Assembly (NCBI RefSeq): GCF_001426525.1
Contig: NZ_LMEW01000011.1
Coordinates: 46,856-110,855 of the forward strand
Direction of reading: 5' to 3'
From: Massilia sp. Root133
GTDB lineage: Bacteria; Pseudomonadota; Gammaproteobacteria; Burkholderiales; Burkholderiaceae_D
DNA length: 64,000 nucleotides
The position numbers were made by a program, and so were the translations under genes. This document shows, piece after piece, positions 36,403-45,961 of this stretch; the stretch's first letter is position 1, and each line of letters begins with the position of its first letter. The notes below the pieces were generated by a model, which searched no databases, was not told the DNA's origin, and worked only from the letters and a program-made list of their open reading frames with translations.

Positions 36403-37509
36403 TTAAATACGCATCGGCATGACGACATACTTGAAGTCGCCATTTTCCGGAATCGACATCAGCGCCGACGAATTCGAGTCGCCCAGCGAGATGTTCACCT
36501 GGTCGCACTTCAGGTTGTTCAGCACGTCCAGCAGGTACGTGACGTTGAAGCCGATGTCGATCGTGTCGCCGCCGTAGTCGATTTCCAGCTCTTCCACCGC
36601 TTCTTCCTGGTCGGCGTTGGTCGAGCTGATCTTCATCGAGCCCGGGGAGATCATGCAGCGCACGCCCTTGAACTTGTCGCTCGTCATGATCGCGGCGCGC
36701 TGCAGCGAGCGCAGCAGCTCTTCGCGGCTGATCGTGAAGTCGTTCTTGTAACCCTTCGGGATCACGCGGGTGTAATCCGGGAACTTGCCTTCGACCAGTT
36801 TCGATACGAGTTCGATGTCGGCGAACGTCAGCTTGACCTGCGAAGCCGCGATGTCCAGGCGGACTTCGTCGTCGCTTTCTTCCAGCAGGCGCTGCAGTTC
36901 CAGGATGGTCTTGCGCGGAATGATCACTTCCTGGCGCTCGAACGTCTGCTCGGCCGTCACTTGCGCGAAAGCCAGGCGGTGGCCGTCGGTGGCGACGGCG
37001 ATGACGTTGTTACCGTCCAGCACCAGCAGCAGGCCGTTCAGGTAGTAGCGGATGTCTTGCTGGGCCATCGCGAAGTGCACCATGTTGAACAGGTGCTTCA
37101 GCGTTTTTTGCGGCAGCGTGACGGTCGCGTTGTAGCTGTCGGCCACGGACACGGTCGGGAATTCCTCGGCCGCCAGCGTCTGCAGCGCGAAGCGCGACTT
37201 GCCGCTCTGGACGGTCAGGCGCTTGTTCAGCAGGGTCATCGTGACGTCGCCCGATTCCGGCAGGGCGCGCAGGATGTCCAGCAGCTTGCGTGCCGCGACG
37301 GTCGTGCCCGTCTCTTCAGGACCCGAACCGATGTTGGCCAGGGTCGTGATCTGCACCTCGGTGTCGGTCGACAGGAACGAGACGCTTTCGCCAGTCTTGC
37401 GGATGAGGATATTGGCCAGAATCGGCATGGTGTGCCGACGCTCGACAATACCACTCACGATCTGCAGTGGCCGGAGAAGCGTGTCTCGGGTGGATTTGAC
37501 CAGTTGCAT
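36403..37509 (-). CDS. dnaN: DNA polymerase III sliding clamp (beta)
   Basis: 368 residues, the standard length, with three clamp domains. The start MQLVKSTRDTLLRPLQIVSGI, the middle DIRYYLNGLLLVLDGNNVIAVATDGHRLA and the end YVVMPMRI are typical. It tethers DNA polymerase III to DNA. A GAGGA site precedes the start and a 95-base gap separates it from dnaA upstream, the common dnaA-dnaN arrangement. Confidence 0.98.
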   Translation of the reverse strand: MQLVKSTRDTLLRPLQIVSGIVERRHTMPILANILIRKTGESVSFLSTDTEVQITTLANIGSGPEETGTTVAARKLLDILRALPESGDVTMTLLNKRLTVQSGKSRFALQTLAAEEFPTVSVADSYNATVTLPQKTLKHLFNMVHFAMAQQDIRYYLNGLLLVLDGNNVIAVATDGHRLAFAQVTAEQTFERQEVIIPRKTILELQRLLEESDDEVRLDIAASQVKLTFADIELVSKLVEGKFPDYTRVIPKGYKNDFTISREELLRSLQRAAIMTSDKFKGVRCMISPGSMKISSTNADQEEAVEELEIDYGGDTIDIGFNVTYLLDVLNNLKCDQVNISLGDSNSSALMSIPENGDFKYVVMPMRI

Positions 37510-37604
37510 AAATATCCTCGGTTATGGGTAGGGTAAAAATGTTGTTCGCGCAATATTTTGCCAGAAATCATCGGGGGCACCGCCTTTTCCCCCGCGTTCA
37601 CGCA

Positions 37605-39017
37605 TCAGCCTTTCAGGGTCTGTTCCAGCACGTGCAATTCGTGGTTGCACTCGGCGTTCTTGGTGCGGTCCTGGGCGATCTTGCGGACCGCATGCAGCAC
37701 CGTCGTGTGGTCGCGGCCGCCGAACAGTTCGCCGATTTCCGGCAGACTCTTCTGCGTCAGCTCTTTCGCCAGGTACATCGCGATCTGGCGCGGACGCGCG
37801 ATATTGGCCGGACGGCGCTTCGAATACATGTCCGCGACCTTGATGTTGAAGAAATCGGCCACGGTCTTCTGGATGTTTTCCACGGAGATCTGGCGGTTCT
37901 GCACGGACAGCAGGTCCTTCAGCGCTTCCTTCACGACGTCGATCGTGATGTCCTTGCCGTGGAAACGCGAGTACGCGAGGATCTTCCTCAACGCGCCTTC
38001 CAGTTCGCGCACGTTCGAGCGCAGGTGTTTCGCGACGAAGAAGGCGACGTCGTCGTTCAGCATGACGCCTTCCGATTCCGCCTTCTTCATCAGGATCGCC
38101 ACGCGCATTTCCAGTTCCGGCGGTTCGATCGCGACCGTCAGGCCCGAGTCGAAGCGCGAGATCAGGCGGTCGTCCATGCCCGTGATCTCTTTCGGATAGG
38201 TATCCGACGTGATGATGATCTGCTTTTTCGCTGCGATCAGTGCCTCGAACGCATAGAAGAATTCTTCCTGCGTGCGGCTCTTGCCACCGAAGAATTGAAT
38301 ATCGTCGATGAGCAGCATGTCCAGCGAGTGATAGTAATGCTTGAAGTCGTCGAAGCCTTTGCGCTGGTACGCGGTCACGACGTCGCGCACATACTGTTCC
38401 GCGTGGATATAGCGGATGCGCGCGCCCGGCTGGTCGGCCATTACCTGGTTGCCGATCGCGTGGATCAAGTGGGTCTTACCGAGGCCGACGCCGCCGTAGA
38501 AGAACAGCGGGTTGTACGAGACGCCCGGGTTGTTGGCGACCTGGATCGCGGCGGCGCGCGCCAGCTGGTTCGCCTTACCGGTCACGAAGTTCTCGAACGT
38601 GAGGTCCGGGTTGACGCGGCTCTGTTCGCGGCGCGGATTGTTCGCGATGACATTGTCCGGCGTGACGACAGGCATCTCCGGCACGGTCTTGTCGGCGGCG
38701 GCGTTGATGCCCAGCGCACCGCTGCTGGACGGCATCGGGGCAGGGGCCGACGACACCGTTTTTTTCGGCATGCTGTTCTTCGGGTCGAGCACGAACTGCA
38801 CGTCGACCGGCCGCTGATAATGCTCGGACGCCAGCGCGGTGATGCGGTTGGCGAACTGCGACTTCACCCAGTCGAGCTTGAATCGATTGGGCGCCGCAAT
38901 GCGCAGCTTGCCGTCCTCGTAGTCGAGGGCGACGAGTGGTTTGATCCACGCGGTATATTGCTGCGGTGTCAGCTCGAGCTCCAACTGGTTGGAACAGGTC
39001 TGCCAAAAGTTATCCAT
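37605..39017 (-). CDS. dnaA: Chromosomal replication initiator DnaA
   Basis: 470 residues. Domain I opens [20 protein letters not shown], domain II is a Pro/Ser-rich linker (about 80-120), domain III has the Walker A motif [10 protein letters not shown] and Walker [11 protein letters not shown], and domain IV carries the DNA-binding signature [15 protein letters not shown]. It unwinds oriC. The start codon region itself contains TTATCCATA (39008-39016), a near-match to a DnaA box, and a perfect box lies at 39068, which suggests autoregulation. Confidence 0.98.
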   Translation of the reverse strand: MDNFWQTCSNQLELELTPQQYTAWIKPLVALDYEDGKLRIAAPNRFKLDWVKSQFANRITALASEHYQRPVDVQFVLDPKNSMPKKTVSSAPAPMPSSSGALGINAAADKTVPEMPVVTPDNVIANNPRREQSRVNPDLTFENFVTGKANQLARAAAIQVANNPGVSYNPLFFYGGVGLGKTHLIHAIGNQVMADQPGARIRYIHAEQYVRDVVTAYQRKGFDDFKHYYHSLDMLLIDDIQFFGGKSRTQEEFFYAFEALIAAKKQIIITSDTYPKEITGMDDRLISRFDSGLTVAIEPPELEMRVAILMKKAESEGVMLNDDVAFFVAKHLRSNVRELEGALRKILAYSRFHGKDITIDVVKEALKDLLSVQNRQISVENIQKTVADFFNIKVADMYSKRRPANIARPRQIAMYLAKELTQKSLPEIGELFGGRDHTTVLHAVRKIAQDRTKNAECNHELHVLEQTLKG

Positions 39018-39067
39018 ACATCGACTAAGTTAAGCGTAACACTCTATTTTACCTGTGTTCTCGCAAG

Positions 39068-39076
39068 TTATCCACA
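39068..39076 (+). promoter_or_regulatory. Perfect DnaA box
   Basis: TTATCCACA, the consensus DnaA-binding 9-mer, lies 51 bases upstream of the dnaA start. Confidence 0.85.
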
Positions 39077-39172
39077 GGCGATACAGGAATTTTCCACCGA
39101 AACGGGAACGCCTGACGTGCGTCCGCAACCGTTTGCGGCGCACAATAGCGCGGTCTTGACACAACGGCCGCC

Positions 39173-39202
39173 TTGACAGTTGAAGTAAAAATGCTGAATA
39201 AT
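39173..39202 (+). promoter_or_regulatory. Predicted sigma-70 promoter for rpmH-rnpA-yidD-yidC
   Basis: TTGACA (39173-39178) and AATAAT (39197-39202) are 18 bases apart. A transcript from here would have a leader of about 285 bases before rpmH. Confidence 0.6.
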
Positions 39203-39356
39203 TCAGGGTTCCCCGCCCGTACGCCTTGTTAATCCAACAAATGGCACACAGGCGACAAGCTTTGCTGTGGCGTGACGCTGGCTTAACAACTGCGAAATGT
39301 CATTGGCGCAATGCTGGCAACAGGGAGCTTCGAAGAACCGTCGCGAGCGGCAGCAG

Positions 39357-39410
39357 TTTTGAACGAGAAGCGCAGCTGTACGTGAGTACAGCGAGCATCG
39401 CAGTTCAAAA
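39357..39410 (+). repeat. Structured inverted repeat in the rpmH leader
   Basis: Outer arms TTTTGAAC (39357-39364) and GTTCAAAA (39403-39410) enclose an inner 7-bp stem GCTGTAC/GTACAGC with loop GTGA (39375-39392). It could fold as a nested stem-loop in the leader RNA. Confidence 0.7.
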
Positions 39411-39492
39411 ATGCAACGTGCAGCAGGTTATTCGACGCTATCCGTGAGCTCAGCCCCGATTTTGCATCTATTTTGCTTTAAGCGAGACCACC

Positions 39493-39627
39493 ATGAAACG
39501 TACTTACCAACCTTCCGTCGTTCGTCGCAAGCGCACGCACGGCTTCCGCGCACGCATGGCTACCCGTGGTGGCCGTCTGGTTCTGAACGCTCGCCGCGCC
39601 AAGGGCCGCAAGCGTCTGGCTGTCTAA
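39493..39627 (+). CDS. rpmH: 50S ribosomal protein L34
   Basis: 44 residues: [20 protein letters not shown] at the start and KGRKRLAV at the end, the near-invariant L34 sequence. It is a basic component of the large ribosomal subunit. The gene sits in the conserved rpmH-rnpA-yidD-yidC order and is divergent from dnaA. The rnpA start is 33 bases downstream. Confidence 0.98.
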   Translation: MKRTYQPSVVRRKRTHGFRARMATRGGRLVLNARRAKGRKRLAV

Positions 39628-39660
39628 GCCGGAAAGCCGCATCGACCGCGCCTACGACAT

Positions 39661-40104
39661 ATGTCAGGCGAAGGTTCGCACGACTTTGCGCGCGTTCGGC
39701 GTATCGTAAAAACGGATGAGTTTTCATCCGTTTTTCGTTTGCGCCCTGCACAAAAAACCGCGCATTTCGTGCTCTATACCCGACCGAATGCCCTGCCTCA
39801 TGCGCGGCTGGGCGTCGTCGCGGCCAAACGTTTTGCGCCGCGCGCGGTCACGCGCAACACCATCAAGCGCATCACGCGCGAACTGTTCCGGACCACGCAG
39901 TTGCCGGCGCTCGACTGCATCGTGCGCCTGTCGCGTCCGGTCAACGGCAAGGACGGTCCGGCGACGACATCCGCGCTGAAGGCGCAGTTGCGCGTCGAGC
40001 TGGCGCGGTTGTTCGCATCGCAGTTGCCGCGTCCACGTAAGGCCAATGCCGCTCCACAGGCGGCAAGCGTTGCGCCTTCAGGTTCGCAACCGGGACTATC
40101 ATGA
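39661..40104 (+). CDS. rnpA: Ribonuclease P protein component
   Basis: 147 residues. The conserved RNA-binding helix is [13 protein letters not shown] (near residue 65), preceded by [15 protein letters not shown]. With the RNase P RNA it matures tRNA 5' ends. The C-terminal 25 residues (after [11 protein letters not shown]) are an Ala/Pro/Ser tail not needed in shorter homologues. The stop overlaps the yidD start (ATGA). Confidence 0.96.
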   Translation: MSGEGSHDFARVRRIVKTDEFSSVFRLRPAQKTAHFVLYTRPNALPHARLGVVAAKRFAPRAVTRNTIKRITRELFRTTQLPALDCIVRLSRPVNGKDGPATTSALKAQLRVELARLFASQLPRPRKANAAPQAASVAPSGSQPGLS

Positions 40105-40361
40105 ACCGGTTGCTCGTCTGGCTGTTGCGCGGTTACCAGTTGCTGGTGTCTCCGATGCTCGGACAGAACTGCCGTTTCTTTCCGACCTGTTCCAATTACG
40201 CGATCGAGGCCGTCAAGATCCACGGCGCCGCGCGCGGCGGATGGCTGGCCCTGCGCCGCGTCTGCCGCTGCCATCCGTGGAACGACGGCGGCGTCGACCT
40301 GGTACCGCGTCCCGGGGAGCAGCATTCCTCACCAACCGCTTGCGGTTGCAAGCATTCCTGA
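40101..40361 (+). CDS. yidD: Membrane protein insertion efficiency factor YidD
   Basis: 86 residues with the YidD signature: [31 protein letters not shown], then [15 protein letters not shown]. An amphipathic N-terminal helix places it at the inner membrane, where it assists YidC. It overlaps rnpA by four bases and ends 9 bases before yidC. Confidence 0.97.
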   Translation: MNRLLVWLLRGYQLLVSPMLGQNCRFFPTCSNYAIEAVKIHGAARGGWLALRRVCRCHPWNDGGVDLVPRPGEQHSSPTACGCKHS

Positions 40362-40370
40362 ATAAGACCA

Positions 40371-42026
40371 ATGGAAATCAATAAACGTACCATCCTGTGG
40401 ATCGTGTTCGCCGTCTCGCTGGTCGTCCTGTGGAACGACTGGATGGTGGCCAACGGCAAGCAGTCGATGTTCTCGGCGCAGCCGCCGGCCAAGGTCGCGC
40501 AGGCACCAAACCCGGCCAAGCCGAATGATCTGCCGACGGCCGCGACGCCGACCCCGGCCGGCACCGTCCCGGGCACGCCCGCGGCGCCCGCGCCCGTGCA
40601 GACCCAGGTCATCACCGTCACCACCGACGTCTATAAAGTCGACATCGACACGGCCGGCGGCGTGATCCGCCGCCTGGAGCTGCTGAAGTACCGCGACAAG
40701 GTCGACCATACGAAGAACCAGGTGCTGTTCCAGGCCAACGGTCCGCGCGTCTACCTCGCGCAGACGGGCCTGACCGGCACCAGCGCGGCCGGCGTCCTGC
40801 CGAACCACAACACCCCGTTCACGGTCCGTCCGGGCTCGCGCACGCTGGACAGCAACAACCAGGTGCAGGTCGTGCTGGACGCGGAGCAGGGTGGCGTGCG
40901 CCTGACCAAGACCTTCACGTTCAAGCGCAACGACTACGTGATCGACGTGCGCCACGACGTGACGAACCTGACCCAGGCACCGGTCACGCCGTCGCTGTAC
41001 TTCCAGCTCGAGCATGACGGCATGAAGCCGGAAGGCGACACGTACTTCAACAGCAGCTACACGGGCCCCACGCTGTGGACGCCGGAAGAGCACTACCAGA
41101 AGCTGACGTTCGAGAAGATCGGCAAGGGTTCGGCCGACCACGCGAAGCAGTCGAAGGATGGCTGGATCGCGATCTCGCAGCACTTCTTCGTCTCGGCCTT
41201 CATCCCGCCGGCGAACACGCAGCGCGACATCTACACCAAGTCGCTGGGTAACAACCTGTTCGCCATCGGCGCCGTCGAGCCGCTGGGCACCGTCGCACCG
41301 GGCGCGACCGTCTCGAACGCCGCGCGCCTGTACTCGGGCCCGCAGGTGCAGAGCCTGCTGGAAGGCGTGACCCCGGGCCTGGACCTGGTGCGCGACTACG
41401 CGTGGGCCGCGATCATCGCCAAGCCGATCTTCGCCACGATGAACTGGCTGCACTCGATGATCGGCAACTGGGGCTGGACCATCATCGCCTTCACCATCCT
41501 GATCAAGCTGCTGTTCTTCCCGCTGTCGGCGGCCGGCTACCGCAGCATGGCCAAGATGAAGACGGTGACGCCGAAGATGCAGGCGATCCGCGAGCGTTTC
41601 AAAAACGATCCGGTCAAGATGCAGCAAGCCACGATGGAGCTGTACAAGGCCGAGAAGATCAACCCGCTGGGCGGCTGCCTGCCGATCCTCGTGCAGATGC
41701 CGGTGTTCCTGGCCCTGTACTGGGTGTTGCAGGCCGCGGTCGAGATGCGCGGCGCACCGTGGGTGGGCTGGATCCACGACCTGACGGCACCGGACCCGTA
41801 CTTCATCCTGCCGATCCTGTACGCGATCTCGATGTTCATCACACAGAAGCTGAACCCGCAGCCGGCCGATCCGGTGCAGGCCAAGATGATGATGTTCATG
41901 CCGCTGGCGTTCTCGGTCATCTTCCTGTTCTTCCCGTCCGGCCTCGTGCTGTACTGGGTCGTGAACAACCTGATCTCGATGGCGCAGCAGTACGTCATCA
42001 CCAAGAAGTTCGCACCGGCCAAGTAA
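40371..42026 (+). CDS. yidC: Membrane protein insertase YidC/Oxa1
   Basis: 551 residues. An N-terminal helix (about 6-23) and a Pro/Ala-rich linker lead into the large periplasmic beta-domain (about 80-340). Five core helices follow, with the hydrophilic-groove segment KLLFFPLSAAGYRSMAKMK, the cytoplasmic hairpin (MKTVTPKMQAIRERFKNDP) and PLGGCLPILVQMPVFLALYW. It inserts proteins into the inner membrane with or without SecYEG. A strong terminator follows. Confidence 0.98.
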   Translation: MEINKRTILWIVFAVSLVVLWNDWMVANGKQSMFSAQPPAKVAQAPNPAKPNDLPTAATPTPAGTVPGTPAAPAPVQTQVITVTTDVYKVDIDTAGGVIRRLELLKYRDKVDHTKNQVLFQANGPRVYLAQTGLTGTSAAGVLPNHNTPFTVRPGSRTLDSNNQVQVVLDAEQGGVRLTKTFTFKRNDYVIDVRHDVTNLTQAPVTPSLYFQLEHDGMKPEGDTYFNSSYTGPTLWTPEEHYQKLTFEKIGKGSADHAKQSKDGWIAISQHFFVSAFIPPANTQRDIYTKSLGNNLFAIGAVEPLGTVAPGATVSNAARLYSGPQVQSLLEGVTPGLDLVRDYAWAAIIAKPIFATMNWLHSMIGNWGWTIIAFTILIKLLFFPLSAAGYRSMAKMKTVTPKMQAIRERFKNDPVKMQQATMELYKAEKINPLGGCLPILVQMPVFLALYWVLQAAVEMRGAPWVGWIHDLTAPDPYFILPILYAISMFITQKLNPQPADPVQAKMMMFMPLAFSVIFLFFPSGLVLYWVVNNLISMAQQYVITKKFAPAK

Positions 42027-42046
42027 TCGCGGTTGAATGCGTTAAG

Positions 42047-42071
42047 AGCCCGTGCTTGCACGGGCTTTTTT
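42047..42071 (+). terminator. Rho-independent terminator after yidC
   Basis: A 9-bp perfect stem AGCCCGTGC/GCACGGGCT with a two-base tip is followed by TTTTT. It lies about 20 bases after the yidC stop. Confidence 0.95.
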
Positions 42072-42083
42072 ATTAGGTTGTCC

Positions 42084-42165
42084 CGTCGTTCCCGCGAAAG
42101 CGGGAACCCATGCTGAGTCGACCGAAGATGCTCAGTATGGATTCCCGCTTCCGCGGGAATGACGG
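42084..42165. repeat. REP-type double palindrome, copy B
   Basis: CGTCGTTCCCGCGAAAGCGG and a mirror unit ending CCGCGGGAATGACGG flank a spacer with CTCAGTATGG. It is 82 bases long and nearly identical in layout to the copy at 55054. It sits between yidC and mnmE. Confidence 0.9.
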
Positions 42166-42190
42166 CGACTAATCGACTAGAATCCTCAAC

Positions 42191-43570
42191 ATGAAACTCG
42201 ACACCTCCCCCATCGCCGCCATCGCCACCGCCCCCGGACGCGGCGGCATCGGCGTGGTGCGCGCGTCCGGCAAGAACCTCGCGCCGCTCGTGGCCGCGCT
42301 GTTCCCCGGCACGAAGCTCGCGCCCCGCCACGCCACTTATGTGCCGTTCAAGGATGCCGCGGACACCGTCATCGACGAAGGCCTCGCGCTGTACTTCAAG
42401 GCGCCGCACTCGTACACCGGCGAGGACGTGCTGGAACTGCAGGGCCACGGCGGCCCCGTCGTGCTGCGCATGCTGCTCGCGCGCGTGCTGGAGGCGGGCC
42501 GCGACCTGGACCTGCGCCTCGCCGAGCCGGGCGAATTCACACGCCGCGCCTTCCTGAACGACAAGCTCGATCTCGCGCAGGCGGAGGCCGTCGCCGACTT
42601 GATCGACGCGTCCACCGAGGCCGCCGCGAAATCGGCGTCGCAATCGCTGTCCGGCGCGTTCTCGAAGGTCGTGCACGAACTGGTCGAGAAGACGATCAAC
42701 CTGCGCATGCTCGTCGAAGCCACGCTCGATTTCCCGGAAGAGGAGATCGACTTCCTCGAGAAATCCAATGCGCGCGGCCAGCTGAAAGGCATCGTCGACG
42801 CGCTGGAAGCCGTGTTCCGCCAGGCCGCCCAAGGCGCGCTGCTGCGCGAGGGTTTGAATGTCGTGCTGGTCGGCCAGCCGAACGTCGGCAAATCGTCGCT
42901 GCTGAACGCGCTGGCTGGCTCGGACGTCGCCATCGTCACGCCGATCGCGGGCACCACGCGCGATAAAGTCAGCGAGACGATCCAGGTCGAGGGCATCCCG
43001 CTGAACATCGTCGACACGGCCGGCATCCGCGCCATCGACGAAGGGATCGACGTCGTCGAGCGCATCGGCATCGAGCGCACGTGGGGCGAGGTCGGCAAGG
43101 CGGACGTGATCCTGCACCTGCTCGACGCGAGCCTCGGCCCGGCCAAGGCCGACGAGGACATCGTCGCCGCGTTCCCGCCCGGCGTGCCCGTCGTGCGCAT
43201 CTGGAACAAGATCGACCTGTCCGGACACAAGCCATCCGTGGACCAGGGCGCGGAGGCGGTCAACATCTACCTGTCCGCACACGAGAAGATCGGCATCGAC
43301 CTGCTGCGCGCGGAACTGCTGCGCATCGCCGGCTGGCAGCAGACGGGCGAGTCGCTGTACCTCGCGCGCGAACGCCACCTCGTCGCGTTGCGCCAGGCGC
43401 GCGAGCACCTGCGGTATGCCGCCGAGCATGCGGCGCAGGATGACCAGTCGCTCGATTTGTTCGCGGAGGAGCTGCGGCTCGCGCAGGATCAGCTGTCCAG
43501 CATTACCGGGCAGTTCACGCCGGACGATCTGCTGGGGGTGATCTTCAGCCGGTTCTGTATCGGTAAATAG
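42191..43570 (+). CDS. mnmE: tRNA modification GTPase MnmE
   Basis: 459 residues. The N-terminal folate-binding domain opens with [21 protein letters not shown]. An inserted G domain has [14 protein letters not shown] (G1), DTAGIR (G3) and NKID (G4), and the C-terminus ends FSRFCIGK with the invariant Cys. With MnmG it makes the 5-carboxymethylaminomethyl group on wobble uridine 34 of several tRNAs. It is single and follows the REP element. Confidence 0.98.
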   Translation: MKLDTSPIAAIATAPGRGGIGVVRASGKNLAPLVAALFPGTKLAPRHATYVPFKDAADTVIDEGLALYFKAPHSYTGEDVLELQGHGGPVVLRMLLARVLEAGRDLDLRLAEPGEFTRRAFLNDKLDLAQAEAVADLIDASTEAAAKSASQSLSGAFSKVVHELVEKTINLRMLVEATLDFPEEEIDFLEKSNARGQLKGIVDALEAVFRQAAQGALLREGLNVVLVGQPNVGKSSLLNALAGSDVAIVTPIAGTTRDKVSETIQVEGIPLNIVDTAGIRAIDEGIDVVERIGIERTWGEVGKADVILHLLDASLGPAKADEDIVAAFPPGVPVVRIWNKIDLSGHKPSVDQGAEAVNIYLSAHEKIGIDLLRAELLRIAGWQQTGESLYLARERHLVALRQAREHLRYAAEHAAQDDQSLDLFAEELRLAQDQLSSITGQFTPDDLLGVIFSRFCIGK

Positions 43571-43774
43571 ACCGCTCCGGATGTTTTCCTGACGTGCGCC
43601 CGCGTGCGGGAAAAGCGCGTAGCGTCGAGGGGCTGGCTTGCAGCGTCGAGGAAGCTGTCATGATGGCCCCCAAACCACGGACACGTTACGCACCCTGAGC
43701 CGGCCTCGCCGGCGCGTCCGCACCGCGAACTATCCCTCACTCCAACGGTCGAAGTCGGGTACGCGGGAGACGAC

Positions 43775-45862
43775 ATGGCGAATCGAGTCCTCATCATTTC
43801 CGCCGTCACGGACGACGTCCTTGCCCTGAGGGATGCGCTGGGCAATGCACGCGACGGCCCGTTCGACGTGGAAGACGTTTGCGCCCTCGCCCCCGGCGTG
43901 CAGCGGCTGGCGGCGGGCGGCATCGATGCGGTCCTCGTGGACCTGGCGCTGCCCGACGCGCAGGGGATGGCCTGCTTCGACCGGTTGTACGACGCGGCCC
44001 GCCACTTGCCCATCCTGACGCTGTGCGATCTCGACGACGAAGCCCAGGCCAAGGAAGCGGTCCAGCGCGGCGCGCAGGGCTGGCTGTCGCGCGGGTACTT
44101 CGACAATTACCTGGTGCCGCAATCGTTGCGCAACGTCATCGAACGCATGAAGGTGGAGCAGCGCCTGTACATCGCCCAGGCCCGTGCGCAGATCACGCTC
44201 AACTCGATCGGCGATGCCGTCATCTCGGTCGACTTGCATGGTGGCGTCGATTATCTGAACAGCGCGGCGGAACGGATGACCGGCTGGTCGCGCGACGAGG
44301 CGCGCGGGCGGCCCGTCGACGACATCCTCGCGATCGTCGACAGCATCACCGCGCGGCCGATCGTCAATCCGCTCGAATACATCCTGCGCGGCGACTCGAC
44401 TGCCAGCCTGGAGGACGAGTGCGTGCTCGTCGACCGCCACGGCAGGCAGCTTCCGATCGAGGACTCGGCGGCGCCGATCCATGACTGGAACCGGCAACTC
44501 GTCGGCGCGGTGATGGTGTTCCGCGACATCTCCCGCAACGTGGCGTTGACGGCGAAAATGCGGCATCTCGCCCAGCACGATTTCCTCACCAACCTGCCCA
44601 GCCGCGTGCTGCTGAACGACCGCGTTGCGCTGGCGATTTCCCTGGCCAGGCGCAGCAGGGCATACCCGGTCCTGCTGTTCCTCGACCTCGATAAATTCAA
44701 GCATATCAACGATTCGCTGGGGCACAGCGTCGGCGATCAGCTCCTGCAGGCGGTCGCGCAACGCTTGCTGGCCTGCGTGCGCACGTCCGATACCGTCAGC
44801 CGCTACGGCGGCGACGAGTTCGTGATCCTGCTCGCCGACGAGCGCCATCCGCAGGACGCAGCGCTGACGGCGGAAAAGATCCTGCACGCGCTCGCCACGC
44901 CGTTTCTGATCGGCGAACAGGAATTGCACACCTCGACCAGCATCGGGATCGGCGTCTTCCCGTTCGACGGTACGGATGCGGTCACGCTCATCAAGAATGC
45001 TGATACGGCCATGTACCACGCGAAAGAGAATGGGCGCAATAACTTCCAGTTCTTTCATCAGGCCATGAACCAGCGCGCCGTGGAGAGGCAACTAATCGAA
45101 AGCAGTCTACGGCGCGCGCTGGAGCAGGCCGAGTTTACGCTGCACTACCAGCCGAAGGTCGACCTGCAAAACCATCGCATCACCGGCGTCGAAGCGCTGC
45201 TGCGCTGGATGCATCCGGAATGGGGCCTGGTGCAGCCGGAGCGGTTCATCGCCATCGCCGAGGAATGCGGCTTGATCGTGCCGATCGGACGCTGGGTATT
45301 GCGCGAAGCCTGCCTGCAGACCGTGCGCTGGTGCGAGGCGGGCATCCCGGGCGTGTCGATCGCGGTCAACGTGTCCGCTGTCGAATTCCGCCAGCGCGAT
45401 TTTTTCGACCACGCACTGGCCATCCTCGAGGAAACGGGGGCCGATCCGGGCTGCCTGCAGCTCGAGCTGACCGAAACGGTCCTGATGCGCGACGTCGCCA
45501 CGAGCGCGGACCTGCTGGCGAGGTTCAAGGCGGTCGGCGTCAAGATCGCCGTGGACGATTTTGGTACCGGCTATTCCAGCCTGAGCTACCTGAGCCAGTT
45601 CCCGATCGACGTGCTCAAGATCGACCAGTCATTCGTCAGGGCGATCGACGGCGAAGCGGGAAAGAACGGCGCGATCGTCGGCGCGGTGATCGACATGGGC
45701 AAGAACCTGCACCAGCGCGTCATTGCCGAAGGCGTCGAGGACGAAGAACAGCTCGCGTTTCTCAAGGCACACAAGTGCAATGAGGCGCAGGGTTATCTGT
45801 TCAGCCGGCCGGTCGACGCCGCCCTGATGCAGGCCATGTTCGCCACCGGCATCGCGGCCTGA
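43775..45862 (+). CDS. REC-PAS-GGDEF-EAL cyclic-di-GMP protein
   Basis: 695 residues with GGGAG before the start. Order: receiver domain (about 1-120; phospho-acceptor Asp56 in VLVDLALPD; the usual conserved Lys is Arg in LSRGYF), PAS (about 135-250), GGDEF (YGGDEF, 345-349, intact) and EAL (EALLRW, 473-478, intact, with DDFGTGYSSLSYL). It should make and/or degrade cyclic-di-GMP in the cytosol, steered by phosphorylation and a PAS signal. With both motifs intact, net activity cannot be predicted. The histidine kinase gene 99 bases downstream is a likely partner. The 204-base gap before it shows no gene. Confidence 0.93.
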   Translation: MANRVLIISAVTDDVLALRDALGNARDGPFDVEDVCALAPGVQRLAAGGIDAVLVDLALPDAQGMACFDRLYDAARHLPILTLCDLDDEAQAKEAVQRGAQGWLSRGYFDNYLVPQSLRNVIERMKVEQRLYIAQARAQITLNSIGDAVISVDLHGGVDYLNSAAERMTGWSRDEARGRPVDDILAIVDSITARPIVNPLEYILRGDSTASLEDECVLVDRHGRQLPIEDSAAPIHDWNRQLVGAVMVFRDISRNVALTAKMRHLAQHDFLTNLPSRVLLNDRVALAISLARRSRAYPVLLFLDLDKFKHINDSLGHSVGDQLLQAVAQRLLACVRTSDTVSRYGGDEFVILLADERHPQDAALTAEKILHALATPFLIGEQELHTSTSIGIGVFPFDGTDAVTLIKNADTAMYHAKENGRNNFQFFHQAMNQRAVERQLIESSLRRALEQAEFTLHYQPKVDLQNHRITGVEALLRWMHPEWGLVQPERFIAIAEECGLIVPIGRWVLREACLQTVRWCEAGIPGVSIAVNVSAVEFRQRDFFDHALAILEETGADPGCLQLELTETVLMRDVATSADLLARFKAVGVKIAVDDFGTGYSSLSYLSQFPIDVLKIDQSFVRAIDGEAGKNGAIVGAVIDMGKNLHQRVIAEGVEDEEQLAFLKAHKCNEAQGYLFSRPVDAALMQAMFATGIAA

Positions 45863-45961
45863 AGCCGCGGCAGTCAGGACGACAGACGGACCAGCCCGTG
45901 TCCTACGCCGGACTGCGGCGGCGCGCCCATAATGGACTCATGCAGCCAACCAAAGGTCACC

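Larger units (their letters stand above)
39018..39492. other. dnaA-rpmH intergenic region, candidate oriC
   Basis: 475 bases without a gene, between divergent dnaA and rpmH, the usual oriC position in betaproteobacteria. It holds one perfect DnaA box (39068-39076), the near-match over the dnaA start, an AT-rich stretch beside the box, a hairpin CCGCAA/TTGCGG (39122-39137), a strong promoter (39173-39202) and a larger inverted repeat (39357-39410). Only one perfect box is visible, fewer than in typical origins, so assignment is moderate. Confidence 0.5.

Noticed and set aside
43571..43774. Short hairpins (CCCGC/GCGGG and GCCGGC/GCCGGC) between mnmE and the GGDEF-EAL gene
   Set aside because: Short GC stems without T-runs are expected by chance at this base composition.
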